In this document: positions 32,697 through 42,739 of the stretch, in pieces
How positions within the stretch are numbered: position 1 is the first letter of the stretch
How the letters are laid out: each line of letters opens with the position of its first letter
Assembly: GCA_963691705.1 (NCBI GenBank)
Contig: OY829540.1
Coordinates: forward strand, 46,660,158 to 46,724,157
Reading direction: 5' to 3'
Length of the DNA stretch: 64,000 bases
Source of the DNA: Viola odorata
Lineage: Eukaryota > Streptophyta > Magnoliopsida > Malpighiales > Violaceae
Translations under genes and position numbers: made by a program
Notes under the pieces: model-generated
The model's database searches: none
Seen by the model: the letters and a program-made list of their open reading frames with translations, nothing else
Told to the model about the DNA's origin: nothing

Positions 32697-33228
32697 TGAT
32701 AACTATCGATACCACAGAATCGGCATCTCCACTACCCGCGGGGTGACCCGACCGGCATACTGTACCCGCCGGGGGAGACGAGACCCTGTTCTTACCGCCC
32801 TTAGCCTGGCGACCGACCCTGGGATGGTCGACATCAGCGGGGGGGCTCTCATGCGACATCCGCACGGCGGCATCCCATCCCAGGTCATCCATGAAGTCAC
32901 TCCGCATGACGTCATCCCGCATGACATCACTCAATGCCACTCCAGCGACATCTATCACCACAGCGACACCCACCAGGGATTATTCCCACCCCCTGTCGGT
33001 ACACTCCTTCCTTTGTCTATAAATACCCCCACCTTTTCAGACAATGGGGTAAGCCTAAGATAGCGTACTGAACCCCTACCATTTTGACTACTTGCACTGA
33101 CTTTGGCATCGGAGTGTTTACGCCGGAGACCCCCTCCGGCGCTTTGCAGGTGACGAAGACCCCTGTACAGTGTTCCCGACCAGCCCAGATCAAGCCGATC
33201 CTGCTCAGTATCCCCCGAACTCTTATCA
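32697..33228 (+). repeat. 5' LTR of T3
   Basis: Begins TGATAACTATCG and ends GAACTCTTATCA. TATA box at 33018 (TATAAATAC). Three tandem 15-bp units with TGACGTCA-like cores lie near 32890-32935. The CGCCGGAG/CTCCGGCG hairpin is at 33122-33142. Confidence 0.93.
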
Positions 33229-33230
33229 AG

Positions 33231-33249
33231 TGGTGCTTTCATTGAGAGC
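33231..33249 (+). promoter_or_regulatory. Primer-binding site of T3
   Basis: TGGTGCTTTCATTGAGAGC, 2 bp after the LTR, identical to the T2 site. Confidence 0.7.
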
Positions 33250-33313
33250 TTTGGTTAATTAAGTGAGTTTTCCTTAGTAACCAAGCTCAGTTTTTTCTGA
33301 GAGTCGAAGGATC

Positions 33314-34943
33314 ATGGCTTCAGATTCAGAATCCACACCCCCTCATACTCGTGGGGTTCATGTGCGTAGGGAACTTTTTTCCACGTCTTCGTCCAGTACA
33401 TATGTCACATCACGTGAAACTTCCTCTGCGCAGACAGACTTTCTTTTCGGGCTGACAGTTGGCACCCCGTTTTCTCAAATGGGCACCCTGTTTTCTCAAA
33501 CGGGTACCCCGTTTCCTCAAATGGGTTCCCCTATTTCCCACATGGGCGGATCCAGTCACTCCGCCCCTCCGCTTGTAAGTTCTAGGATGGATGGCCCTAC
33601 TACTCCGTCGGTAAGCTCGATGCTAGCTCTTCGTGCCCACTTGGACTATTTAATTGGGATGGCCGCAGGCCCCACTTCTAGTACCGCGACATCATGTGTG
33701 TCTCCTCGAGTTATTTTCACCCCGTCTATTGTCGTTGATCGACCAGTATCGCCTCGACGTCAGGTGAGTGTCCCTCTGACCTCACCTGCGATAAGCATGC
33801 CATTCAGCTTTGCGTAGCTGGCAGACGGACAGGAGGAGCACTACATACCGCGGATTCCTGTCTCTCAAGTGGAACGACTGTTAGATGAATACAGAGAGCG
33901 ATGGGACGGCAGGAGAGAGGGAGCCGGTAGGGAGGTATCTATGGAGCGGAGTGAAAGATCAGGCAGCAGGAGGCGTCGAACCCGTTCGCCTAGGAGTCGT
34001 AGCCGGTCTCCCAGGCAGCATCGCACCCCGAAGCCTCGAGGGCATAGGCGACACCTGGACATGTCTCCTCCTCGTCATGATCGTGAGATCTTGGATGACA
34101 CCGCTGGTCATCCTTTCACCCACCGTGTAAGGCACCACAGGGTCAGCCGATATGTTAAGCTCCCCACGGAATCATACGATGGCACTAAAGATCCCCATCT
34201 CGCATCTTAATAAGGTGAAGGATTTCGTCCAGTTTCAAACGCACAACGACGTGGCGTTGTGTCAAATATTCATTATGACATTGTCAGGAGTAGCTCGCCT
34301 CTGGTTTGAAGGACTTCCTGCTCGATCAATTGATAACTTCCCGCAACTAGAGGCCAAGTTTAAGAGTCGCTTCAGCACAGCTATCCCCATTCGAAAGTCT
34401 GCAGCAGCCTTGTTTGATATATGTAGAAAACCAGAGGAGTCGTTGAATAGCTATCTTGGTCGTTTTGATATGGAAATGTCGTTAACTCCTGGAATTACTA
34501 TTGATTTCGCTATAGAAGCTTTGAAGTGGAATTGTGGATATGGGAAGCTGAGAGATACGCTGATGGTGGACCCCCCAATGACTTTAGACGCGTTAAGGTT
34601 GAAGGCTCACAACTATGCGAGAATGGAAGAAGAGGAATATAGAAACAGGATACGGGATGCACCCTAGAACGCCCCTCCTGCTCCCGCAGCTCAAGCCAGT
34701 GTGACCCACGATACCCGTCCGGGTGACGAATACACCCAGCGGAAAGATTACATCCCCAAGGCGTCGAATCGCCAGAAGGGTAATTTCTCTAGAGGAAGAG
34801 GCGGCGATCTGAATGTTCAGCGACAAGCGGATCCCCCTAAGGGTCGAATGTAGGATCTTGACCTTCCTCCCCTTACACTCCCACGAGCGGAAATCTTAGC
34901 CATCATTCAGCAGCGGAACCTACCGATCCGTTATCCAGCCCCT
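33314..34943 (+). pseudogene. gag of T3
   Basis: The start is MASDSESTPPHTRG at 33314, 65 bp after the PBS. Features in order: a four-copy 7-residue repeat (GTPFSQM, GTLFSQT, GTPFPQM, GSPISHM; 33451-33548), an in-frame TAG at 33815-33817, an RS-rich basic tract (RRRRTRSPRSRSRSPRQHR, about 33970-34025), a one-base frameshift near 34194, then the capsid domain (NKVKDFVQFQTHNDVALCQI, LWFEGLPARSI, LRLKAHNYARMEEEE). Further stops occur at 34665 and 34851. Confidence 0.82.
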
Positions 34944-35771
34944 GTGAAGCCAGGGGTGGTCATGGGAGGAAGGGAAAACACTTTTTGTAAATTCCATAAG
35001 GTTAAGGGGCATTCTACAGAGGCATGCAGGGAATTGAAGTTAGCAATAAAGCGCCTGTTGGAAGAAGGATATCTTGGAGAATTCGCCACTCGTATGAGAG
35101 AAGAAACCAGGAGTGACCCTCCGCACGGGGCGTTAGGTCACCATCAATTACCTCCTCCCATTGGGAGCAGCGAGACTTCTGAGGCAAAGGGGAAAGAAGC
35201 ATTAATGATGTATGATGAGGACATCCCCATCATTAACATTATCGCTGGGGGCGCATCGTTCCTGGATGAGATTACCCCAGCAACACTCGCGGCAGGAGAG
35301 AAGCGGAAATGGGAAGGCCAGCCTGTAAAAAAGGGAGTGGTTGATGCACTGGACAGAATGGTGATATCTTTTTCGGAAGAAGATGAGAAGGGCGTTGTCT
35401 TCCCTCATAATGACGTGCTAGTAGTCACACTAGTTATTGGGAGCCATAGGGTACGAAGGACCCTCATTGATAACGGCAGTGCGGTAAACTTATTCTCGTT
35501 GGAAGCCTATAATCTCATGAAACGCCCTGCCGACGAACTGGCGCCTTGCAAGAAACTAATTATTGGAGTGGACGACATCCCTATACCTGTAATTGGAGTC
35601 ACAACGCTGCCTGTGTATTTTAGAGAAGATGCGTCGAAACGATAAGAAGAGTTGATGTTCTTGGTTGTGGATCTCATCCTACCGTATACTGCCATTCTAG
35701 GGCGGCCATTCCTCAATCGTTTTGCGGCGGCGGTATCTCAGAAACACCTCAGGATGAAGTACCCCTCTTAG
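34944..35771 (+). pseudogene. gag C-terminus and aspartic protease of T3
   Basis: The zinc-knuckle-like FCKFHKVKGHSTEACRELK is near 34985. The protease active site is RRTLIDNGSAVNLFSLEAYN (about 35455-35515), followed by an in-frame TAA at 35643 and then YTAILGRPFLNRF. A stop at about 35769 ends the stretch. Apart from the stops, it is close to T2. Confidence 0.82.
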
Positions 35772-35828
35772 GAAGGGGTAGTATCGATCAAGGGCGATCA
35801 AAAACTAGTCGTCGAGTGTTATTCACTC

Positions 35829-36732
35829 ATGATTCAAAAAAGTTGTGATCAATATGTGTGTGGGGCAGCGGATCCCTATGAGCAAAGGGATGAAAGGCAA
35901 ACCCAGCCAGTGGATGCGATGGTACCCATCCCCGTCCAAGGCAATGATAAAGCGAGTTTCCAGGCCAGTGAAAAGTTGACCCTTGAGGAGAGAGCACAAT
36001 TAACCCGGCTGTTGAACAAGTGTAAAGGAGAGTTCGCGTGGAAACCGGCGGACATGCCTGGCGTGTCCAGGGAAGTGGCTGAGCACCGACTCAACGTTGA
36101 CCTGCGTGCCATGCCAGTTCAACAGAAGCGGCGAGCTTTCTCGACGGAAAAGTCGATGGTGATTGATAAGGAGGTAGTGAAACTGCTAAACGCAGGATTC
36201 ATCTGAGAAGTCCAATACCCCACTTGGTTGGCCAACCTCGTCTTAGTCCACAAGCCCAATGGAGACTGGCGCATGTGCATTGATTTCACTAACTTGAATG
36301 ACGCTTGTCCTAAGGACTATTATCCGCTACCTCGGATTGATCAGTTGGTCGATCAAGCGGCAGGGTACGCATATTTGAGTTCCTTGGACGCCAATTCTGG
36401 ATATCATCAAATTCCTATGGCCAAGGAAGATGAGGAAAAGACGGCATTTATAACCCCGAAGGCCACCTATTGCTACATGGCAATGCCGTTTGGCTTAAAG
36501 AATCCAGGGGCGACCTTCCAGCGTATGGCCAACAAAGTATTTGAAAAGCAAATCGGGAGAAATGTAGAAGCATACGTAGATGATGTATTGGTCAAAAGCA
36601 GAAGTTTCAGCGACCATCTGGCCGATTTGCAGGAAGTGTTCGATACATTGAGGAAGTACCAGATAAAGTTGAACCCCCGCAAGTGCGCGTTTGCATTTCA
36701 AACGGGAAATTTTTTAGGGTATGTGGTAAGCC
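35829..36732 (+). pseudogene. Truncated reverse transcriptase of T3
   Basis: It contains KSCDQYVCGAADPYEQRDER, the RT start (ADMPGVSREVAEHRLNVD), one TGA near 36205, then MCIDFTNLNDACPKDYYPLP, DANSGYHQIPMAKEDEEKT, the catalytic YVDDVLVKS (36573 onward) and TGNFLGYVVS. RT similarity ends abruptly at about 36732, before the thumb, connection and RNase H regions. The next bases are the complement of antisense gene a. Without trans-acting enzymes it cannot transpose. Confidence 0.88.
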
Positions 36733-37087
36733 AAACGACAACAGATGCCCAGATGCCCAGCCATGAGGAAGGGGTGATCTGCGCAGGGTTAAGCCCGTGC
36801 TCGCGCAGCACACGCTCTAGCGTGTCATGAACTGGGAGGCGGAACCCATATTGAAACATTTTAAAATAAAGAATCCTATGAGTTTTCCAGAGCCGGCTAT
36901 GAAGCCTCATGGTGTTAGAAGGAATAGTGGGGCGATAGTCGCAGGGGAAGGTAATGTTATTGCTTTCCAGTTCGAGGCGTAAGACAGTAGGGCAAGTAAA
37001 GATGCTAGGGGTGTTTTCAAGCTCGGGATATCGAGAAATTGGCCTAGGAGTAGCTAAAGAACTAGATTGAGATCTCGTGCGAGGCAT
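36733..37087 (-). pseudogene. Truncated antisense gene a of T3
   Basis: The ATG at 37087 (MPRTRSQSSSLATPRP) leads into the PF04195-like region: ILYFKMFQYGFRLPVHDTL, REHGLNPAQITPSSW. It is cut at about 36733, just past PSSW, by the deletion junction with RT, and reads on briefly into antisense RT sequence (YPKKFPV). The exon downstream of the conserved intron is missing. Confidence 0.75.
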
Positions 37088-37605
37088 GATAGATAAAGCA
37101 GCGAAGGAAAATCAAAAGCAAGATCGAGCAGAATACCTTGAGAGAGAGAAGACTGAAATTAATAAGCGAGTCGTCTGGATGCGAATGAGAGAATTTCCTC
37201 GGAGCGAGCAAAAAATGAAGAGAGTTCTGAAGTATAAAAAGGAGCAAAAAGGTACAAAGAAGAAGCATTTTTCCTTTTAAAAGAGACGGTGGAAAAGTCA
37301 GACAGAAGGGCAACCTATCACAGCAAGACCCGTACGGGACAAACGGGACACGTGGAAAGACTCTGACAGAAACTTAAAGTCAAGCGCTCGCCTCGAATTC
37401 CGTAAAAGAAAGACTCAGTAATTACAAGAAACCCCGCAAAGATGGTCGCATGAAGCGGTAATCGGCTACCCAGCGGCAGTTATCCCATAGGGTGGAGATT
37501 ATACCAAAAGCGAAAAGAAAAAGGCAAATGACATTTTGTTTCATTTTATTCCATCTTATTTATTGAAAGAGAAAGCCAGCGGCATCTACAATAAGTGCGA
37601 CATCG

Positions 37606-38093
37606 TCAGTCTTCGTCCACCTAGTGTATGTCATAGACGTAATCATAATCCTCCGGAGACGATGGCGACCCACTGTTATAGAAAGGAAAGGGCTCGTCAA
37701 TCTTGAAAGGTCTTTTACCAAGCCCAGTCGCGGAACCTGTCGCAGGGGCAATTTCCTCCTTTGAAGCGGCGTGGGAGCTTTCCTCCAAGGTCGGGGTAAC
37801 CAGTCCTGGGGCGGCATCTTGCACAGAAGTCCTGTCCTTGGGAAAAGGACAAGGAATGGATGGTAACGCTTCATCCTTTTACCGCAGCGAAAGATAGTGA
37901 GGTTCAAAGTCGGCAAAGAAGGATTCAAAAGATTGCTTCTTTGTTTTCTTCGATCTCTTGCGACCCGACACTTTATGGAATGTCTGGCAGGCCTCTAGGG
38001 AGGTGAGAGTGGAGGATTGTCGGAGTCGGGAGAAGTTGGAGGGGTCGGAGGAGAATCACGGGCAGCAGTATACAAAAATCGGGAGTCAGCCAT
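37606..38093 (-). pseudogene. Antisense gene b of T3
   Basis: The ATG at 38093 starts MADSRFLYTAARDS then PPTPPTSPDSDNPPLSPP, matching b of T1 and T4. A frameshift/stop follows at about 37990, then a basic tract (GRKRSKKTKKQ). Another stop lies near 37883. The tail ends GSPSSPEDYDYVYDIH, with a TAG where YW/HW is expected, then VDED and TGA. About 160 codons in total, the longest of the three copies. No known family recognised. Confidence 0.55.
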
Positions 38094-38160
38094 GGAAATA
38101 TCAGTAAGAGTGAGAAGAAAAAAGAAAAAAGATGGACAGAGAAAGAGAGGAAGAGGCCCA

Positions 38161-38168
38161 TTATATAG
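38161..38168 (-). promoter_or_regulatory. TATA box of antisense gene b (T3)
   Basis: CTATATAA on the - strand, about 68 bp upstream of the gene b ATG, within the same GGCTATATAA word as in T1. Confidence 0.5.
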
Positions 38169-38514
38169 CCGAGGTGAGGAAGTGTGCCTGCCTTTTCGCA
38201 TATTATCGAAGACAGTTAATGCTATCAAGGATAACGTCCATTGGGGGAAAGATCTGACTCCGCAACTGTTAAAAGTCTGCACCAGCCAGGAGGCACCGAA
38301 ATCATTGCCCAATCCGTTAACACTGAAAAACGGCGCAAAATATATTCAGAAAGAAGAAAAGCATTGACAGTGCGGAAGTGAATAACGGAAAGCATATTTA
38401 TTTACTTAAAGGGCTTAACGGCCCGAGATTACAAAAAGGCCTAACGGCCCGGAGTTACAAAAGGTGGCCCTAGAGAAGCACAGAAAGGCACGCCAATAGG
38501 ATCCCCATCGCTGG

Positions 38515-38901
38515 TCAGGCATTCGACCCAGCGTCATCATCTTTCCACTCCAGGAAAGGAATTTCTCGCAGGGCATCCGCAAGAGTCGTCAGTTCAGAAG
38601 AATAGGCCCTCATGCTCTTTAGGCAGCATCCCAGCAAGTCCTTCCTATGCTGTAGCGTCGTCATCAGTAGCTGGATTTGAGACACAGCCACTGACAGCTT
38701 CACCACTTTCTCCACGGGACTGAAATCCTCCAGGGTAACGACAGACTGTCTAGCTTACAGGGGAGTCAGCATCCCCTGGAGCTCCAGTATATCCTCCGAG
38801 GTCTATACGCTCAGCGAACCCAGGAAATCGGTGTCTGCCTGAGTTAGGTTCCTCAGGGCATGGGTTTTTGAGAGCTGGAAGTTTTTGGTGACTTCGTCAA
38901 T
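38515..38901 (-). pseudogene. Antisense gene c of T3, start codon lost
   Basis: Aligned with c of T1 and T4, the start codon at 38901-38899 is ATT instead of ATG (IDEVTKNFQLSKT). Two internal stops follow (before TSEDILE and before ARQS). The last 67 codons (38715-38515) are open: MEKVVKLSVAVSQIQLLMTT, LQHRKDLLGCCLKSMRAYSS, ELTTLADALREI, and an acidic end DDDAGSN. Confidence 0.65.
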
Positions 38902-38982
38902 GAAAAGAAGAGAGATAAGGAAATTTGAAGAGAGAGGTGGAAAAGTTGTGAGAGTTATGGGGCAAGTGCAAAATGAAAAGCC

Positions 38983-38990
38983 TATTTATA
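38983..38990 (-). promoter_or_regulatory. TATA box of antisense gene c (T3)
   Basis: TATAAATA on the - strand, about 82 bp upstream of the lost start codon. Confidence 0.45.
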
Positions 38991-39130
38991 GACTCCGGAA
39001 AAAGGCATTTCGAAGATGTACCTTTATCGATTGTCGAGCCCTCATTAGGGCAGAAACCTCTGAAGGGGCAGGACTGGAGATGCGGTGATAGCCCTTGGTA
39101 AACACTCGGGCTAGTTTTCGTTTGGGCATA

Positions 39131-39663
39131 TGATAACTATCGATACCACAGAAGCGGCATCTCCACTACCCCGCGGGGTGACCCGACCGGCATACTGTAC
39201 CCGCCGGGGGAGACGAGACCCTGTTCTTACCGCCCTTAGCCTGGCGATCGACCCTGGGATGGTCGACATCAACGGGGGGGCTCTCATGCGACATCCACAC
39301 AGCGGCATCCCATCCCAGGTCATCCATGACGTCACTCCGCATGATGTCATCCCGCATGACATCACTCAATGCCACTCCAGCGACATCTATCACCACAGTG
39401 ACACCCACCAGGGATTATTCCCACCCCCTATCGGTACACTCCTTCCTTTGTCTATAAATACCCCCACCTTTTCAGACAATGGGGTAAGCCTAAGATAACG
39501 TACTGAACCCCTGCCATTTTGACTACTTGCACTAACTTTGGCATCGGAGTGTTTACGTCGGAGACCCCCTCCGGCGCTTTGCAGGTGACGAAGACCCCTG
39601 TTCAGTGTTCCCAACCAGCCCAGATCAAGCCGATCCTGCTCAGTATCCCCCGGACTCTTATCA
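39131..39663 (+). repeat. 3' LTR of T3
   Basis: 533 bp, matching 32697-33228. TATA box at 39453. Flanked by ATGAT at 39664-39668. No polypurine tract precedes it; the bases are CTAGTTTTCGTTTGGGCATA. Confidence 0.93.
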
Positions 39664-39926
39664 ATGATTGTTATTTTGTCAACTTTATTAATTCTGTCTT
39701 TGTTAGCTATCTAGGTCTCGATCTCATTTGGTTAACTAGTTTAACCCCCCCCCCCCCCCATGTTACTAGTTGTTTGCATTTATCCTTGTCATACGTCTAG
39801 GGCAAGTTGTCATCCTTTAATCCCTATGGTTCGACCCTGTTACCATTTTACGTAAATTAATTTGTACATCTAGGCTTCAGGATTTATTATTATTTTTGAC
39901 GTGTTTCAATAACGCGAGTCAAATTT

Positions 39927-39944
39927 TGGCGCCGTTGCCGGGGA
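39927..39944 (+). promoter_or_regulatory. Primer-binding site of A2 (tRNA-Asp)
   Basis: TGGCGCCGTTGCCGGGGA is complementary to the 3' end of plant tRNA-Asp, the usual Athila primer. It lies 5 bp after the LTR end. Confidence 0.88.
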
Positions 39945-39976
39945 TTGAACAGAACTGATTTCTTTCTTTTATTTGT

Positions 39977-41655
39977 ATGACCAGGAGATCTGCACTAGAC
40001 CTACTACCCCTTGATCACAAGCTTACTAGAACAGAGAGAGGACTCCGAAGACAGGTTAAAGGACCATCTATTCACCATAGAGAAGTTCCCCCTCCTTCTC
40101 TCGACAGAAATCTCTCCGACCTGGATAATATCAGCAATCTTTTTCACGAAGATCTTGCTTTCTATGATCGAGACCTCGACAACGTTGAGTTTGTCAGCCC
40201 TGAGATACCCAACATGGCAGATCCACCACCACCACCGAACGACCAGACTGTTGATGACCTCAATGTTACTCCTGAGGCACCTAGTAGTTGTATTGTCTGG
40301 CCCGCTGTCCCTCACGACTGGACACTCAAGTCCGCCGTTATGCATCATCTCCCTACCTTCCATGGATTACCTAAGGAGAACCCTCACCGATATCTCTAGC
40401 ATCTTCACTCTGTCTGTGAGGCCTTGAAACCGACCAATGTCGACATCGACCAAGACAAATTGCGAGCCTTTATGTGGTCTCTAAAAGATACGGCCAAGGA
40501 TTGGTTCTATGACCTTCCTCCCAGATCTATCACCTCTTGGACCGAGATGTCTAAGGCTTTCACCGATAAGTACTATCCAGCATCTACGGCAAGTGTCACC
40601 CGCAAGCAGCTAGTCTCCATTGTCCAAAATGATGACGAGAGTCTAGGGCAGTATCATGAGCGCTTCAAGAAAATGCAAGCCTTGTGTCCTTCACACAACC
40701 TCACCGATCATGCGCTTATCCAATATTTTTATGAGGGCTTGAAGCCAACTGACAAGGCCCTACTGGATACCGCAACTGGTGGTTCTCTTTATGCTCGTAC
40801 CCCAGCTGCCGCTAAAGCTATTATTGAACTTATGGCAAAGACCATCATCGCATCTGACAAAGCAACAAACCACACCCAAGATGTCCGTGTTGCCACTATG
40901 GAAAATCAGTTAACAATCATCACAGGCATGCTACAGAATATAGCCACTGGACAACCTCTCCAGATCAAGGCCTGCCAGATTTGCAATTTTGTGGATCATG
41001 CCATGGACGCTTGCCCCTATATTCCTGGCGAGATCCAGGTCAATGATGTGGGTAACTATAACCAGCTCCTTACGTATAGAACTACAATCAAGGCTGGAAG
41101 CAACCCAATTTTAGTTGGTTACATAATCCGTAATCATTTGGGCCAAGTCAGCCACAGCAACAAAATCAGTATGTGAACCAATCTCAGCCACCTCTCAACT
41201 TGTAGAACTTCGTGCCACGACCAAACTACCCCATCAACCAGCAATACCAATACCAAGCCCCTCAAGGCCAAACTCCTTCAGCTCCGTAAGTTGATGAGGT
41301 AAGTAAGATCACTAGTGTTATTATTCATATACAAAAATAAATGAGTGTTATGGTTGCAAATATGAAAGAATTGAATAATAGGGGGAGATTGCCACCTCAG
41401 GCAGAAGCCAACCCGAAGCACAATGTATGTGCCATGACACTCCGTAGCGGCACCCAATTACCTACCCGTTTACATCCAGACCTAGACGCTGAAATACCTG
41501 AGCCTGAACCTAAACCGGAGGATGCTAAGACAGAAACAAAGAAGGAGAAGCATGCCCGCTCTCCGAGAGGCTCCCCAAATAAGGATGACAAGCCACCAGA
41601 GTTTACACAAGAGTACATCAACAAGATTCTCGAACCACCTTTTCCTCAAGGCTAG
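39977..41655 (+). pseudogene. gag of Athila A2
   Basis: It starts MTRRSALDLL at 39977. An in-frame TAG at 40397 separates an N-terminal Pro-rich part from the capsid domain (DQDKLRAFMWSLKDTAKDWF, PPRSITSWTEMSKAFTDKYY, SLGQYHERFKKMQALCPSHN). A CX2C zinc-knuckle-like CQICNFVDHAMDAC is near 40973. After 41174 a frameshift leads to MKELNNRGRLPPQAEANPKH and the CAMTLRSG signature typical of Athila. Dead. Confidence 0.85.
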
Positions 41656-41689
41656 TCAAGTCTAAAAAGGATAATGAGGACCGTGATAT

Positions 41690-42739
41690 TTTTGATATGT
41701 TTAATAAAGTGCAAGTTAACATCCCTTTGGTGCAGGCTATTAAAAATGTTCCTCATTATGCCAATTTTTTTAAAACTTGGTGTGCTAACAAGTGTAACAT
41801 GATAGGTGTGAAAAAGATTAGCGTAGGTGTTAATGTCTCGGCTGCAATCCAACGGAAGCTACCACCCAAGTGCAAGGACAAAGGTATGTTCACCCTTCCC
41901 TGCAAAATTGGTACTATTAACATTGGTAGAGCTATGTGTGATTCTGGTGCAGGTGTCAACGTCATGCCCTTGATGATATACAACAATCTAGGCCTTGGAC
42001 CCCTCAAGTCCACCAGGACTATGATACAACTAGCTGACAAATCTGTCATCTATCCGAAGGGGTTATTAAGGATGTCTTGGTCCAAGTTGGAGATTTCATC
42101 TACCCAGCCGACTTCTACGTGATTGATATGGACTCTAAGCATTCTTTCAAGGCCTCTGATATGCTGCTCAGAAGACCCTTTCTCCGGACCGCAAGAGCCA
42201 AGATCGACGTCCATGACGCCTCCATTACTCTTGAGTTCGACGGTGAGACCATCAAGTTCAATATGCTTGATGATATGAGACACCCCACCGACTTTTCTAG
42301 CGTAAACTTTATTGATATTATTGACCCTGTTACTACTAATATTCCTGAACTTGCTAATGATGATTCTCTTCAACTTTCCCTAGATAGGAGTATTCCAACC
42401 GCCACACTGGACACCTTGGCCTTGACAATTGTGACTCCACCTAAGTTGCAAGAAGTTATCGCTGCTTTGAAAGAGCATTCTGACCCAAAGTCGGAGTTGA
42501 AAAGCTTTCCCTCACACCTCAATTACGCCTACCTTGGCGAGCATGACACACTCCCAGTGATCATCTCTAGCAATCTCAACCCTGAGGTGGAGCGAAAACT
42601 AGTGTCCACACTCAAAGGATACCGCGAGGCCCTTGGATGGACGGTCGTCGACATCAAGACACTCTCACCAGCCCTGGGTGCTCTTAGCTAGCTCTGGTAG
42701 CTTTTGTACCCACTCTTGTTGTCCCCAAAGCCATGGCAC
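41690..42739 (+). pseudogene. Protease and pol connector of Athila A2, truncated before RT
   Basis: VQVNIPLVQAIKNVPHYANF and VSAAIQRKLPPKCKDKGMFT lead to the retropepsin site CDSGAGVNVMPLMIYNNLG (Athila usually D-L-G-A-S). A frameshift near 42075 moves to VGDFIYPADFYVIDMDSK and LLRRPFLRTARAKIDVHDAS. The connector runs to EALGWTVVDIKTLSPA, then a decayed VVPKAMA, where the A3 LTR begins. No RT. Confidence 0.82.

Larger units (their letters stand above)
32697..39663 (+). mobile_element. Complete but internally deleted Tat element T3
   Basis: It has both LTRs (32697-33228; 39131-39663) and a perfect 5-bp duplication ATGAT (32692-32696; 39664-39668). Order: LTR, PBS, gag, protease, partial RT, then antisense a, b, c and LTR. 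RT stops at about 36732 and is joined directly to a truncated gene a. RNase H, integrase and the rest of gene a are deleted. By hand count the LTRs differ by 16 substitutions (13 transitions) and one indel over 532 bp, about 3%. A non-autonomous derivative, inserted into the A2 LTR. Confidence 0.92.
31597..39921 (+). repeat. 5' LTR of A2, interrupted by Tat element T3
   Basis: The LTR consists of 31597-32691 and 39669-39921, with the T3 target ATGAT duplicated at the break. It begins TGATGGCGTGTG and ends GCGAGTCA. Compared with the solo LTR, about 100 bp are missing just before the T3 insertion site. It shares the CCGGAGCTTTTAGCTCCGG palindrome and a C-run (about 39745-39758). Confidence 0.85.
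31597..42739 (+). mobile_element. Athila-lineage gypsy element A2, 3'-truncated
   Basis: A + strand element with a 5' LTR (split by T3), a tRNA-Asp-type primer-binding site, gag and protease. Sequence stops at 42739, before RT, where the - strand Athila LTR begins. Gag and protease carry several stops. The 5 bp before the LTR are TGAGT; no right-hand copy is in place because the 3' half is gone. Confidence 0.82.

Noticed and set aside
32671..33063. Open frames across the T3 LTR on both strands, repeated at 39130-39498
   Set aside because: They lie wholly within the LTR U3 region, occur in both LTR copies and encode no known domain.
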